From the NCBI RefSeq assembly GCF_003481985.1, contig NZ_QUMD01000012.1:45700-109699 (forward strand): 64,000 nt of DNA, in the 5' to 3' direction. Under the pieces are notes generated by a model. That model was not told where the DNA came from. It saw only the letters and a program-made list of their open reading frames with translations, and searched no databases. Both the position numbers and the translations under genes were made by a program. Source of the DNA: Clostridium sp. OF09-36 (GTDB taxonomy: Bacteria; Bacillota; Clostridia; Lachnospirales; Lachnospiraceae). Below are positions 45,335-53,534 of the stretch, in pieces. Numbering within the stretch: position 1 is the stretch's first letter; each line of letters starts with the position of its first letter.

Positions 45335-46093
45335 ATGGCTATGCTGGAAGTAAAAAATATCGGCATTTCATTCGGTGGCTTAAAGGCAGTCGACAATTTC
45401 AGCCTGACCATCGAAAAGGGACAGCTTTACGGCCTCATTGGACCAAACGGAGCAGGTAAGACCACAGTCTTCAACCTGCTGACCGGTGTCTATAAGGCAG
45501 ATCACGGTTCTATTTTTCTGGACGGAAAAGAGCTGACCGGCAAGAATACTATTGAGATCAACCAGGCAGGAATCGCGAGAACCTTCCAGAACATCCGTCT
45601 GTTCAAGGAATTAAGTGTTCTGGACAACGTAAAGGTCGGACTGCACAACCATCATCCGTATTCCACGATCGAAGGAATCTTTCGTCTCCCACGTTACTAT
45701 AAGGTAGAGAAAGAGATGAATGTCCGTGCCATGGAATTGTTAAAGGTGTTTGACCTGGACAAGGAGTGTAATTATAAAGCATCCAACCTTCCTTATGGTA
45801 AGCAGAGAAAGCTGGAGATCGCGCGTGCCCTCGCAACGGATCCGAAGCTTCTTCTTCTGGACGAGCCAGCTGCCGGCATGAACCCGAACGAGACTGCAGA
45901 GCTGATGGATACCATCCGCTTTGTGCGCGACCATTTCGATATGACGGTGCTTCTGATCGAGCACGACATGAAGCTGGTTTCCGGCATCTGCGAGAAACTG
46001 ACTGTATTAAACTTTGGTCAGGTTCTGACCCAGGGCCAGACATCAGAAGTACTGAACGATAAGCGCGTTATCACGGCTTATCTTGGAGAGTAG
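45335..46093 (+). CDS. livG: Branched-chain amino acid ABC transporter ATPase LivG
   Basis: A 252-residue ABC ATPase. Walker A GPNGAGKTTVF (about residue 36-46), LivG-specific insertion with IEGIFRLPRYYKVEKEM, signature LPYGKQRKLEIARAL and Walker B LLLLDEPAAGMNP. AAGGAGG overlaps the end of livM. Start at ATG 45335 (an in-frame ATG two codons later is possible). Confidence 0.95.
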   Translation: MAMLEVKNIGISFGGLKAVDNFSLTIEKGQLYGLIGPNGAGKTTVFNLLTGVYKADHGSIFLDGKELTGKNTIEINQAGIARTFQNIRLFKELSVLDNVKVGLHNHHPYSTIEGIFRLPRYYKVEKEMNVRAMELLKVFDLDKECNYKASNLPYGKQRKLEIARALATDPKLLLLDEPAAGMNPNETAELMDTIRFVRDHFDMTVLLIEHDMKLVSGICEKLTVLNFGQVLTQGQTSEVLNDKRVITAYLGE

Positions 46094-46105
46094 GAGGTTG
46101 GAGCG

Positions 46106-46816
46106 ATGGCAATACTTGAGGTAAAAGACCTGGAAGTCTACTACGGTGTGATCCAGGCAATCAAGGGAATCTCATTTGAGGTAAACCAGGGAGAAATCAT
46201 CGCCCTGATCGGAGCAAATGGTGCAGGAAAGACAACGACCCTGCAGACCATTACCGGCCTGATCCCGTCGAAGGCGGGTACCATTACCTATGAGGGACAG
46301 GATATTACAAAGATTCCGGGTTATAAACTGGTTGGCATGGGAATCGCCCATGTGCCGGAGGGACGCCGTGTATTTGCAGAGCTTTCCGTACTTCAGAACT
46401 TAAAGCTGGGGGCTTATACCAGAAACGACAAAAACGAGATGGAAGAAACCCTGAAGATGATTTACGAGCGTTTCCCGCGTCTGGAAGAGCGTAAAAACCA
46501 GATGGCAGGAACCCTGTCCGGTGGTGAGCAGCAGATGCTGGCTATGGGCCGTGCGCTGATGTCCCATCCGAAGCTGATCGTTATGGACGAGCCGTCCATG
46601 GGTCTGTCCCCGCTCTATGTAAATGAAATCTTCGATATCATCCAGAAGATCAACGCAGACGGTGTGACGGTACTTCTGGTTGAGCAGAACGCGAAGAAAG
46701 CGCTTTCCATTGCGAGCCGCGCATATGTTCTGGAAACCGGTAAGATTGCGCTCAGCGGAGATGCCAAAGACCTGATGAACGACGATTCCGTCAAGAAGGC
46801 ATACTTAAGCGAGTAA
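46106..46816 (+). CDS. livF: Branched-chain amino acid ABC transporter ATPase LivF
   Basis: A 236-residue ABC ATPase that works with LivG. Walker A GANGAGKTTTL, ITKIPGYKLVGMGIAHVPEGRRVF, signature LSGGEQQMLAMGRALMS and Walker B LIVMDEPSMGLSP. It ends the operon and is followed by a strong terminator. With livJ, livH, livM and livG the uptake system is complete. Confidence 0.95.
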   Translation: MAILEVKDLEVYYGVIQAIKGISFEVNQGEIIALIGANGAGKTTTLQTITGLIPSKAGTITYEGQDITKIPGYKLVGMGIAHVPEGRRVFAELSVLQNLKLGAYTRNDKNEMEETLKMIYERFPRLEERKNQMAGTLSGGEQQMLAMGRALMSHPKLIVMDEPSMGLSPLYVNEIFDIIQKINADGVTVLLVEQNAKKALSIASRAYVLETGKIALSGDAKDLMNDDSVKKAYLSE

Positions 46817-46919
46817 AAGTAAAAGATTGTGCGAAACGCAACAAAAAGTGAAACAGACGAGGTAATTTGACAAAAAAAGAGAATTTGTTTCAAAATTATA
46901 AACTGTCTGAAAATAATAG

Positions 46920-46958
46920 AAAAAGGAGTGGAAAGTCCTAGACTTTTCGCTCCTTTTT
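46920..46958 (+). terminator. Terminator after livF
   Basis: AAAAAGGAGTGGAAAGTC pairs with GACTTTTCGCTCCTTTTT over about 16 positions (loop CTA), followed by the T tract. Confidence 0.88.
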
Positions 46959-47012
46959 GTGGTATTATTGCATTACATAGCATTGGGGAAAATTTGATAA
47001 GGAGGGTTTACT

Positions 47013-48247
47013 ATGAAGGGCAATGTAATCGTTGGACAGTCCGGAGGGCCGACTGCCGTCATCAATTCCAGTCTTGCAGGTGTTTACCGCACGGCGATCG
47101 ACCGCGGTGCAAAAAAGGTATATGGAATGCTTTTCGGCATTCAGGGCTGATGGATGAGCAGTATGTGGATCTGTCCAAATATATCCGCAGTGATCTGGAC
47201 GTGGAAATCTTAAAGCGCACACCATCTGCATTTTTGGGAACGTGCCGTTACAAGCTGCCGGATATCCATGAGAATCAGGAAATCTACGTGAAGATTTTTG
47301 AAATCTTAAACAAACTGAATATCGAATGTTTTATCTATATCGGCGGAAATGATTCCATGGATACCATCAAGAAGCTTTCGGATTACGCAATCTTAACCGG
47401 GCAGTCCCAGAAGTTTGTCGGTGTTCCGAAAACCATCGACAACGATCTGGCGCTGACAGATCACACTCCGGGTTACGGAAGTGCGGCGAAGTACATTGCA
47501 ACCTCCACCAAGGAAGTCATTCGGGATGGACTTGGCTTTTCCTATAAAAAGAAACAGGTGATCATTATCGAAATCATGGGCCGCAATGCAGGCTGGCTGA
47601 CCGGAGCTGCAGCGCTCTCGCGCGGCGAGGACTGCGACGGACCGGACCTGATCTATCTGCCGGAGCTGACGTTCGATATTGAAAAGTTTACCGGAAGGGT
47701 AAAAAAGCTTCTGGAGAAGAAAGACGTCGTGGTTGTGGCGGTTTCCGAGGGAATCCGCATCAAAGACGGACGCTATGTCAGTGAGCTTGGAAGCGCATCC
47801 GATTATGTGGATGCTTTCGGACACAAGCAGCTGGCGGGAACGGCCACCTATCTGTCGAATGTGATCCATGCAGAGCTTGGCTGCAAGACCCGTGCGGTCG
47901 AATTTTCAACCCTGCAGCGAAGCGCAGCCCACCTGGCATCCCGCGTTGATGTAAACGAAGCCTTTATGGTAGGCGGTGCCGCAGTGAAGGCGGCAGATGA
48001 GGGCGATTCCGGAAAGATGGTAGTCATCGACCGCGTTTCGGACGACCCGTACCAGTGTGCAACCGGTATTTACGATGTCCATAAGATCGCCAATGGTGAA
48101 AAGATGGTCCCGAGAGAATGGATCACCAAGGATGGTACTTATGTGACCGAAGAATTTATCGATTATGTCAGACCGCTGATCCAGGGCGATTCCCCGTCGG
48201 TTATGGTAGACGGAATTCCGCGCCATCTTTACATGGGAAAGCGGTAG
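47013..48247 (+). CDS. 6-phosphofructokinase, pyrophosphate-type residues (frameshifted in this sequence)
   Basis: Phosphorylates fructose 6-phosphate in glycolysis. One C is missing near 47148 (GGGCTGATG for GGGCCTGATG), after which the frame continues LMDEQYVDLSKYIR. Restored length is 411 residues. The phosphoryl-donor residues are diagnostic: ATP enzymes have GGDGS and PGTIDND, whereas this one has GGNDSMDT and PKTIDND, the Asp and Lys combination of pyrophosphate-dependent enzymes. It therefore probably uses PPi and is reversible. AAGGAGG precedes the ATG. The gene is monocistronic between a terminator and spoIVA. Confidence 0.9.
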
Positions 48248-48416
48248 TTTATGTCTGGAACGTAAGTTTCTGCGGCAAAGTACATAGTTTCCGGATGCAA
48301 GTTTCCGCGATAAAAGCGCATGATTCCCAGACACTCCTGCATATAGTGTTAATAACAGCAAAAATGTTACTGTTTGCAGCAACAAATAAATCTGTTTTTG
48401 GCGGGGGAGTGTCTAT

Positions 48417-49892
48417 ATGGATCAGTACAGTGTATACCGGGATATCCAGGCCAGGACCGGCGGCGAAATCTATCTTGGCGTGGTCGGACCGGTGCGGACC
48501 GGAAAATCAACGTTTATCAAGCGGTTTATGGAGCAGATGGTTTTACCGGGAATCACCGATGAACACCAGAAAAACCGCACGCGGGATGAACTGCCGCAGA
48601 GTGCGGCGGGAAAAACGATCATGACGACAGAACCGAAATTTGTGCCCAAGGAAGCAGCTAAGATCGATCTTGGGGAAGACACCCAGGTCCGTGTCCGTCT
48701 GGTGGACTGTGTAGGCTTTATGACTGAGGGCGCCAGCGGACACATGGAAAACGAGAAAGAGCGCCTGGTGAAGACCCCGTGGTTTGAGGAGAGCATTCCG
48801 TTTACCATGGCAGCAGAGATCGGAACGCGGAAGGTCATCCGCGATCATTCCACGATCGGTCTCGTGATCACGACCGATGGCTCGTTTGGCGAACTGGAAC
48901 GGGAAGCCTACATAAAACCAGAAGAAACGGCAATCCGGGAATTAAAAGAGATCGGAAAGCCGTTTCTGGTACTTTTAAACTCCAGCCGCCCGTATTCAGA
49001 GGAAACAAGAACGCTTGCAAAGGATATGGAAGCACAGTATGAGGTCTGTGTCATGCCAGTCAACTGCGAGCAGTTAAAAACCACGGATATTTACCAGATC
49101 TTAAAGCAGATCCTGTTTGAATTTCCGGTGACGGAGGTGGATTTCCAGATCCCGAAGTGGCTGGAAATCCTGCCATCTTCCCACTGGTTAAAGCAGCAGG
49201 CGGTAAAAGCGGCGAAAAACGCCATGAGCCACATCCGCCGGATGAAGGATTTAAAAGCGTCCTGGAAGGATGAAGAAGCAGAGGCGGTAAGCGGTATGGA
49301 GACCGGGCGCATGGAACTGTCTGACGGCAGAGTCCAGGTGAGGATGCTGTTTGATGAAGGCTATTATTATCGGATCCTCAGTGATTTTTCCGGACTCCAG
49401 ATCGCAGATGAATACCAGCTGATGCAGCAGCTAAAAGAGCTGGCAGCGAAGCGCACGGAGTACGATAAGATCCAGAACGCGCTGGAACAGGTGCGGGCAA
49501 GGGGCTATGGCGTGGTGACACCGGAGCGGTCAGAGATTGTTTTGGATGAACCGGCGGTGATCCGTCACGGAAACCGTTACGGTGTCAAGATGAAAGCCGA
49601 AGCGCCGTCCATCAACCTGATTCGCGCCCAGATCCAGACGGAGATCGCGCCCATTGTGGGGAGCGAGCAGCAGGCGCAGGATCTGATCGCATATATGAAG
49701 GAAAATGCAAACCGGGAAGAAAACGGGATCTGGGAGACAAATATATTTGGAAAATCCATAGAACAGATTGTAGAAGATGGGATTCAGGCTAAAGTGAACC
49801 AGATGACAGAGGAGTGTCAGGCAAAGCTTCAGGATGCGCTCCAGAAGATCATCAACGACAGCAACGGAGGCCTGATCTGTATCATCATTTAA
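48417..49892 (+). CDS. spoIVA: Stage IV sporulation protein A
   Basis: SpoIVA is the ATPase that polymerises on the forespore surface and anchors the spore coat. The 491-residue protein starts MDQYSVYRDIQARTGGEIYLG and has the Walker A GPVRTGKSTFIKRF (about residue 24), IMTTEPKFVPKEA and LVDCVGFMTEGA, then a large middle domain and a C-terminus ending in GGLICIII. It implies an endospore former. A GGGGGAG site precedes the ATG. I could not find a convincing sigma-E promoter by eye in the 168 bp upstream. Confidence 0.97.
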   Translation: MDQYSVYRDIQARTGGEIYLGVVGPVRTGKSTFIKRFMEQMVLPGITDEHQKNRTRDELPQSAAGKTIMTTEPKFVPKEAAKIDLGEDTQVRVRLVDCVGFMTEGASGHMENEKERLVKTPWFEESIPFTMAAEIGTRKVIRDHSTIGLVITTDGSFGELEREAYIKPEETAIRELKEIGKPFLVLLNSSRPYSEETRTLAKDMEAQYEVCVMPVNCEQLKTTDIYQILKQILFEFPVTEVDFQIPKWLEILPSSHWLKQQAVKAAKNAMSHIRRMKDLKASWKDEEAEAVSGMETGRMELSDGRVQVRMLFDEGYYYRILSDFSGLQIADEYQLMQQLKELAAKRTEYDKIQNALEQVRARGYGVVTPERSEIVLDEPAVIRHGNRYGVKMKAEAPSINLIRAQIQTEIAPIVGSEQQAQDLIAYMKENANREENGIWETNIFGKSIEQIVEDGIQAKVNQMTEECQAKLQDALQKIINDSNGGLICIII

Positions 49893-49943
49893 ACATGTAC
49901 CCTCGGACTCCGAGAGCACATAGATACAAAAGGAGGGTGCTAT

Positions 49944-51544
49944 ATGAGACTAGTTTTCAGCGGAGCAGCACATGAGGTAACAGGCAGCTGTCATTATCTG
50001 GAAGTGGGAACAACAAAATTCCTGGTTGACTGTGGTATGGAGCAGGGTGTCAACATTTATGAAAATGTAGAACCGCCGGTGCCGTGGTCGGATATCCAGT
50101 TTGTGCTTCTGACCCATTCGCATATTGACCATGTAGGTATGCTGCCTTACATTTATGCGAGAGGATTTAAAGGCAGGGTCATTGCAACCAATGCGACCTG
50201 TGACCTGTGCAACATCATGTTAAAGGACAGTGCGCACATTCAGGAGATGGATGCGGAGTGGAAGAACCGGAAGGCAAGACGTGCCGGACGCCCGGAGGTC
50301 CCGCCGTTATATGAGATGAACGATGCGCTGGGCGTTTTGGAGCATTTTGAAGGCTATCATTATGGGGAAATCGTGGAAGTCAACGATGAGGTTTCCATCC
50401 GGTTTACGGATATCGGCCACCTTCTTGGATCTGCTTCGATCGAGATCTGGATGAAGGAAGACGGTGTGGAGAAGAAGATTGTCTTTTCCGGTGATATCGG
50501 CAACTTCAACAAACCGCTGGTCCGTGATCCGATCTACACAGCGGAAGCAGATTATGCGGTGATGGAGTCCACCTACGGGGACCGGTTCCACCAGAAAGGA
50601 AAAGACCATATTTCGGAGCTGGTGCGGATCGTCCAGGAAACACTGGACCGCGGCGGAAATGTGGTGATTCCTGCTTTTGCGGTAGGTCGTACCCAGGAGC
50701 TGCTTTACTATTTCCGTCAGATCAAATCCCAGCATCTGATCCATGGACACGATAATTTTGAAGTTTATGTCGATAGCCCGCTGGCCGTGGAGGCCACCCA
50801 CGTATTCAAGGAAAACCAGGTGGAGTGCTACGATGAGGAAACAAAGGAACTGGTTGAGGAGGGCATCAACCCGATCTCGTTCCCGGGCTTAAAGCTTTCC
50901 GTAACCAGCGACGAATCCATTAACATCAACTTCGATGCCAAACCAAAGGTTATCATCTCTGCTTCCGGTATGTGCGATGCAGGCCGTATCCGCCACCATT
51001 TAAAACACAATTTGTGGCGCAAGGAATGTACGGTGATCTTTGCCGGTTACCAGGCAGTGGGTACTATCGGAAGGGCACTGGTGGATGGAAGCAAGGAAGT
51101 AAAGCTTTTTGGTGAGAGTATCGATGTGGAGGCACACATTGAGGTGCTTCACGATATCAGCGGTCATGCGGACCAGAACGGGCTTTTGGCCTGGGCCCTG
51201 GCATTTGAGAAGAAGCCGCAGCAGTTTTTCGTGGTTCATGGCAACGACGAGGTCTGCGACCGCTTTGCAGAGCTTTTAACCGAAAAGACCGGCGTGCCGG
51301 CCAAGGCACCGTATTCTGGTGCGGAATTGATCTGATCAAAGGCGTCTGGGTACGCGAGACTGCCGGAATCCCGATCCCGGCCAAGAGCGCACCGGCGAAG
51401 AAAGCGAGCGGAGTCTTTGCGAGACTTCTGGCTGCAGGCGAGCGCCTGATGGGCGTCATCCGCCGCAACGAGGGCGGAGCCAACAAGGATCTGGGAAAAT
51501 TCGCAGACCAGATCAATGCATTATGCGATAAATGGGACAGATAG
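49944..51544 (+). CDS. Beta-CASP MBL-fold RNA/DNA nuclease (frameshifted in this sequence)
   Basis: A 533-residue protein after repair, COG1236-type (YSH1-like) exonuclease. The metal site is THSHIDHVG near residue 56, further residues follow in FTDIGHLLGSASIE and FSGDIGN, and the beta-CASP domain contains MESTYGDRFH, VVIPAFAVGRTQELL, SGMCDAGRIRHHL and SGHADQ. One T is missing near 51326 (GGAATTGATC for GGAATTTGATC); with it, SGAEFDLIKGVWVRET and a C-terminal tail to CDKWDR follow. The read would otherwise stop at 51335. Likely an RNA-processing enzyme. AAGGAGG precedes the ATG. Confidence 0.88.
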
Positions 51545-51557
51545 GAGAAATTAGATT

Positions 51558-52040
51558 ATGTCAAAAGTACAGATTTACACAGATGGTTCTGCGAGAGGCA
51601 ACCCAGACGGACCGGGCGGCTACGGAGCCGTGCTGCATTTTACGGACAGCAAGGGCGTGCTCCACGAGCGGGAATTGTCTGCCGGCTACAAAAAGACCAC
51701 CAACAACCGGATGGAGCTGATGGCGGCGATCGTGGCTCTGGAGGCATTAAACCGTCCCTGTGAGGTAGATCTGTATTCAGATTCCAAATATCTGACGGAT
51801 GCCTTCAACCAGCGCTGGATCGACAACTGGGTGAAGAACAACTGGAAGCGCGGAAAGAGCGGTCCCGTGAAGAATATTGACCTCTGGGAACGCTTATTAA
51901 AGGCGAAGGCACCGCACCGTGTGAACTTTATCTGGGTGAAGGGACATGCCGGGCACCCGCAGAATGAGCGGTGCGACCAGCTGGCTACAACGGCAGCAGA
52001 CGGAACGGATCTTCTGGTGGATGAAGGACTGGACGCATAG
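51558..52040 (+). CDS. rnhA: Ribonuclease HI
   Basis: Cleaves the RNA strand of RNA-DNA hybrids. The 160-residue enzyme has the catalytic carboxylates in IYTDGSARGNPDGPGG (Asp), NNRMELMAAI (Glu), LYSDSKYLTDA (Asp) and NERCDQLA (Asp), with VKGHAGHPQ. The genome thus has both rnhA and rnhB. It begins 14 bases after the beta-CASP gene, after TAGGAG, so both nucleases are probably co-expressed. Confidence 0.95.
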   Translation: MSKVQIYTDGSARGNPDGPGGYGAVLHFTDSKGVLHERELSAGYKKTTNNRMELMAAIVALEALNRPCEVDLYSDSKYLTDAFNQRWIDNWVKNNWKRGKSGPVKNIDLWERLLKAKAPHRVNFIWVKGHAGHPQNERCDQLATTAADGTDLLVDEGLDA

Positions 52041-52253
52041 AAGCGCGGGAAGCCGCTGATTTGTTGTGGAAGCGGTAACTGTTAAGGCTTTCTTACGATT
52101 TTTTACTTCTTTTGAACTTATATTTTCATTTCGTCCTGTTTGTGGTATGTTAAGTTCAGCAATAAACAGCCGGTACCGGATCTCTGACCGGTGCAGGCAG
52201 TGTATTTATATGGAACAGACAGAATCATACCACAGACAGGATTGAAGAAATTT

Positions 52254-53171
52254 ATGAAATTAAAAGGAATCTGGGTAGCCATTGCAGTGATCTGCGTGGC
52301 TGGGATTGGCGTAACGAATTATTCCGTCCGACATTTGGCAGCTGGTGGGAACGAATATGTTTCGGAACTCTCAGAAGGAAGCAATGAATCAGAAACAACG
52401 ACCATAGCAGAAGAAGCTGTGGCACAGGCACTGGCTGATGCGGGACAGACACTCACTGGCACAGGGCAGACAGAATCCGGGCAACCTGTGACTGCCGCAG
52501 GACAGGCAAATGCTGGACAAACAGAATCCGGGCAGGCGTTGGCTGGTGCTGGGCGGATAGAATCCGGACAGATGCCGGCTGGTGCTGGGCAGACAAAAAG
52601 CGGTCAGGCATGGACTGGTGTAGGGCAAACAGAAGAAGCACAGATAGCAGCAGGCAATGCCGGGGCATCAGAGTCGCAGCCGCTTCTTAAAGCGGCACCA
52701 TCATCCGAAGTGCAGAGATCACCGGAAGCCGGGGCTGCAGTACAGGCACAGGCAATGGATGAGTCCATGTATCCATCAGAGACTGCACAGGCAGAAAAAA
52801 GCGGGATTATGTCCCAACTCGCCAAACTGGACGAGCAGGCACAGAGCCGGCGTGAGGCAGCTGCGGAAGGAAGTGCCAATGCCATGAAGGCAGCAGCTGA
52901 CTCGGAACGGAAAATCTGGGAAAATAAGCTTCAGGGGATTCTGGAAGTGCTGGAACAGCAGCTCTCCGGCGAGGAAAAAAACTCGTTTTTCGCAGAACAG
53001 CGCAGCTGGGTGCGAGACCGGGAGAGTACCGCGGTATCAAACTCAAAAAGACAGAATGGCAGTGCATTGGAAGAACTGGAATATATCCGTTCCCTGCGGG
53101 ACATCACAAGGGAGCGGGTCTATGAACTTGCAGAGCGCTACGAAACCATTTTGGACGGGAAAAAGGAATAG
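52254..53171 (+). CDS. Membrane-anchored protein with Gly/Gln/Ser repeats and LprI-like C-terminal domain
   Basis: A 305-residue protein with a hydrophobic N-terminal anchor (MKLKGIWVAIAVICVAGIG), an acidic stretch, then a degenerate repeat of about 11-12 residues from about residue 60 to 130 (units such as GQTESGQALAGA, GRIESGQMPAGA and GQTKSGQAWTGV), an Ala/Glu-rich segment, and a C-terminal helical domain (residues of about 215-305) with W-x-n-L...EQRSWVRDRESTA and RDITRERVYELAERYE. That ending resembles the LprI/DUF1311 lysozyme-inhibitor family. The start at 52254 has only a weak ribosome site (AGGA at 52237). The repeat part looks like a flexible wall-spanning spacer. Function is inference. 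Confidence 0.7.
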   Translation: MKLKGIWVAIAVICVAGIGVTNYSVRHLAAGGNEYVSELSEGSNESETTTIAEEAVAQALADAGQTLTGTGQTESGQPVTAAGQANAGQTESGQALAGAGRIESGQMPAGAGQTKSGQAWTGVGQTEEAQIAAGNAGASESQPLLKAAPSSEVQRSPEAGAAVQAQAMDESMYPSETAQAEKSGIMSQLAKLDEQAQSRREAAAEGSANAMKAAADSERKIWENKLQGILEVLEQQLSGEEKNSFFAEQRSWVRDRESTAVSNSKRQNGSALEELEYIRSLRDITRERVYELAERYETILDGKKE

Positions 53172-53226
53172 ATGTGAGAATGCAGGATTGGCATGCTGCC
53201 GATTTGCAATCCGCAATCCATGAAAG

Positions 53227-53257
53227 CAGGCAGGAACCATGTGTTCCTGCCTGTTTA
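53227..53257 (+). terminator. Terminator after the LprI-like gene
   Basis: CAGGCAGGAAC (53227-53237) and GTTCCTGCCTG (53243-53253) form a perfect 11-bp stem, followed by a short TTT. Confidence 0.7.
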
Positions 53258-53261
53258 GGTC

Positions 53262-53290
53262 TTGATAATTGTCTTTTCCTATGGTAAGAT
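53262..53290 (+). promoter_or_regulatory. Sigma-A promoter of the small membrane protein gene
   Basis: TTGATA (53262-53267), 17-bp spacer, TAAGAT (53285-53290). The leader is about 40 nt. Confidence 0.65.
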
Positions 53291-53335
53291 ACAAAGATGA
53301 ATTGATATTTTTCTGAACATAAGGAGGAATTTACT

Positions 53336-53461
53336 ATGGCAGCAATCGCAACAAGTCTGATTGGATATACCGTAAAAGCCGTTATCTTTGCAGCACTCGC
53401 GTACGCGGGCATTATCTGCGGCAAGAAGTTCAGAGACAAGAAAGATGCAGACCGCGCATAA
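53336..53461 (+). CDS. Small membrane protein, 41 residues
   Basis: MAAIATSLIGYTVKAVIFA continuing to a basic tail (KKFRDKKDADRA): one hydrophobic helix of about 18-20 residues and a charged C-terminus. It has an excellent AAGGAGG nine bases before the ATG, its own promoter, and a perfect 8-bp hairpin (CAGACCGC/GCGGTCTG, about 53448-53473) across the stop codon. These make it a credible gene despite its size. Not recognised. It lies 73 bp upstream of alaS, which has its own ribosome site, so co-expression is possible. Confidence 0.78.
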   Translation: MAAIATSLIGYTVKAVIFAALAYAGIICGKKFRDKKDADRA

Positions 53462-53534
53462 AGGGCGGTCTGGCAAAATCCAGCTGTTTCCTGTTCTATA
53501 CAGCAAACAGTGATAATACGGAGGAAGTAGTAAA

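Noticed and set aside
48248..48416. Sigma-E promoter of spoIVA
   Set aside because: GCATAT-like and ATA-rich words exist but I could not find a pair with acceptable spacing, so I do not annotate one.
53462..53534. T-box riboswitch upstream of alaS
   Set aside because: Only about 70 bp lie between the small protein gene and alaS, too short for a T-box, and no TGGNACCGCG-like sequence is present.
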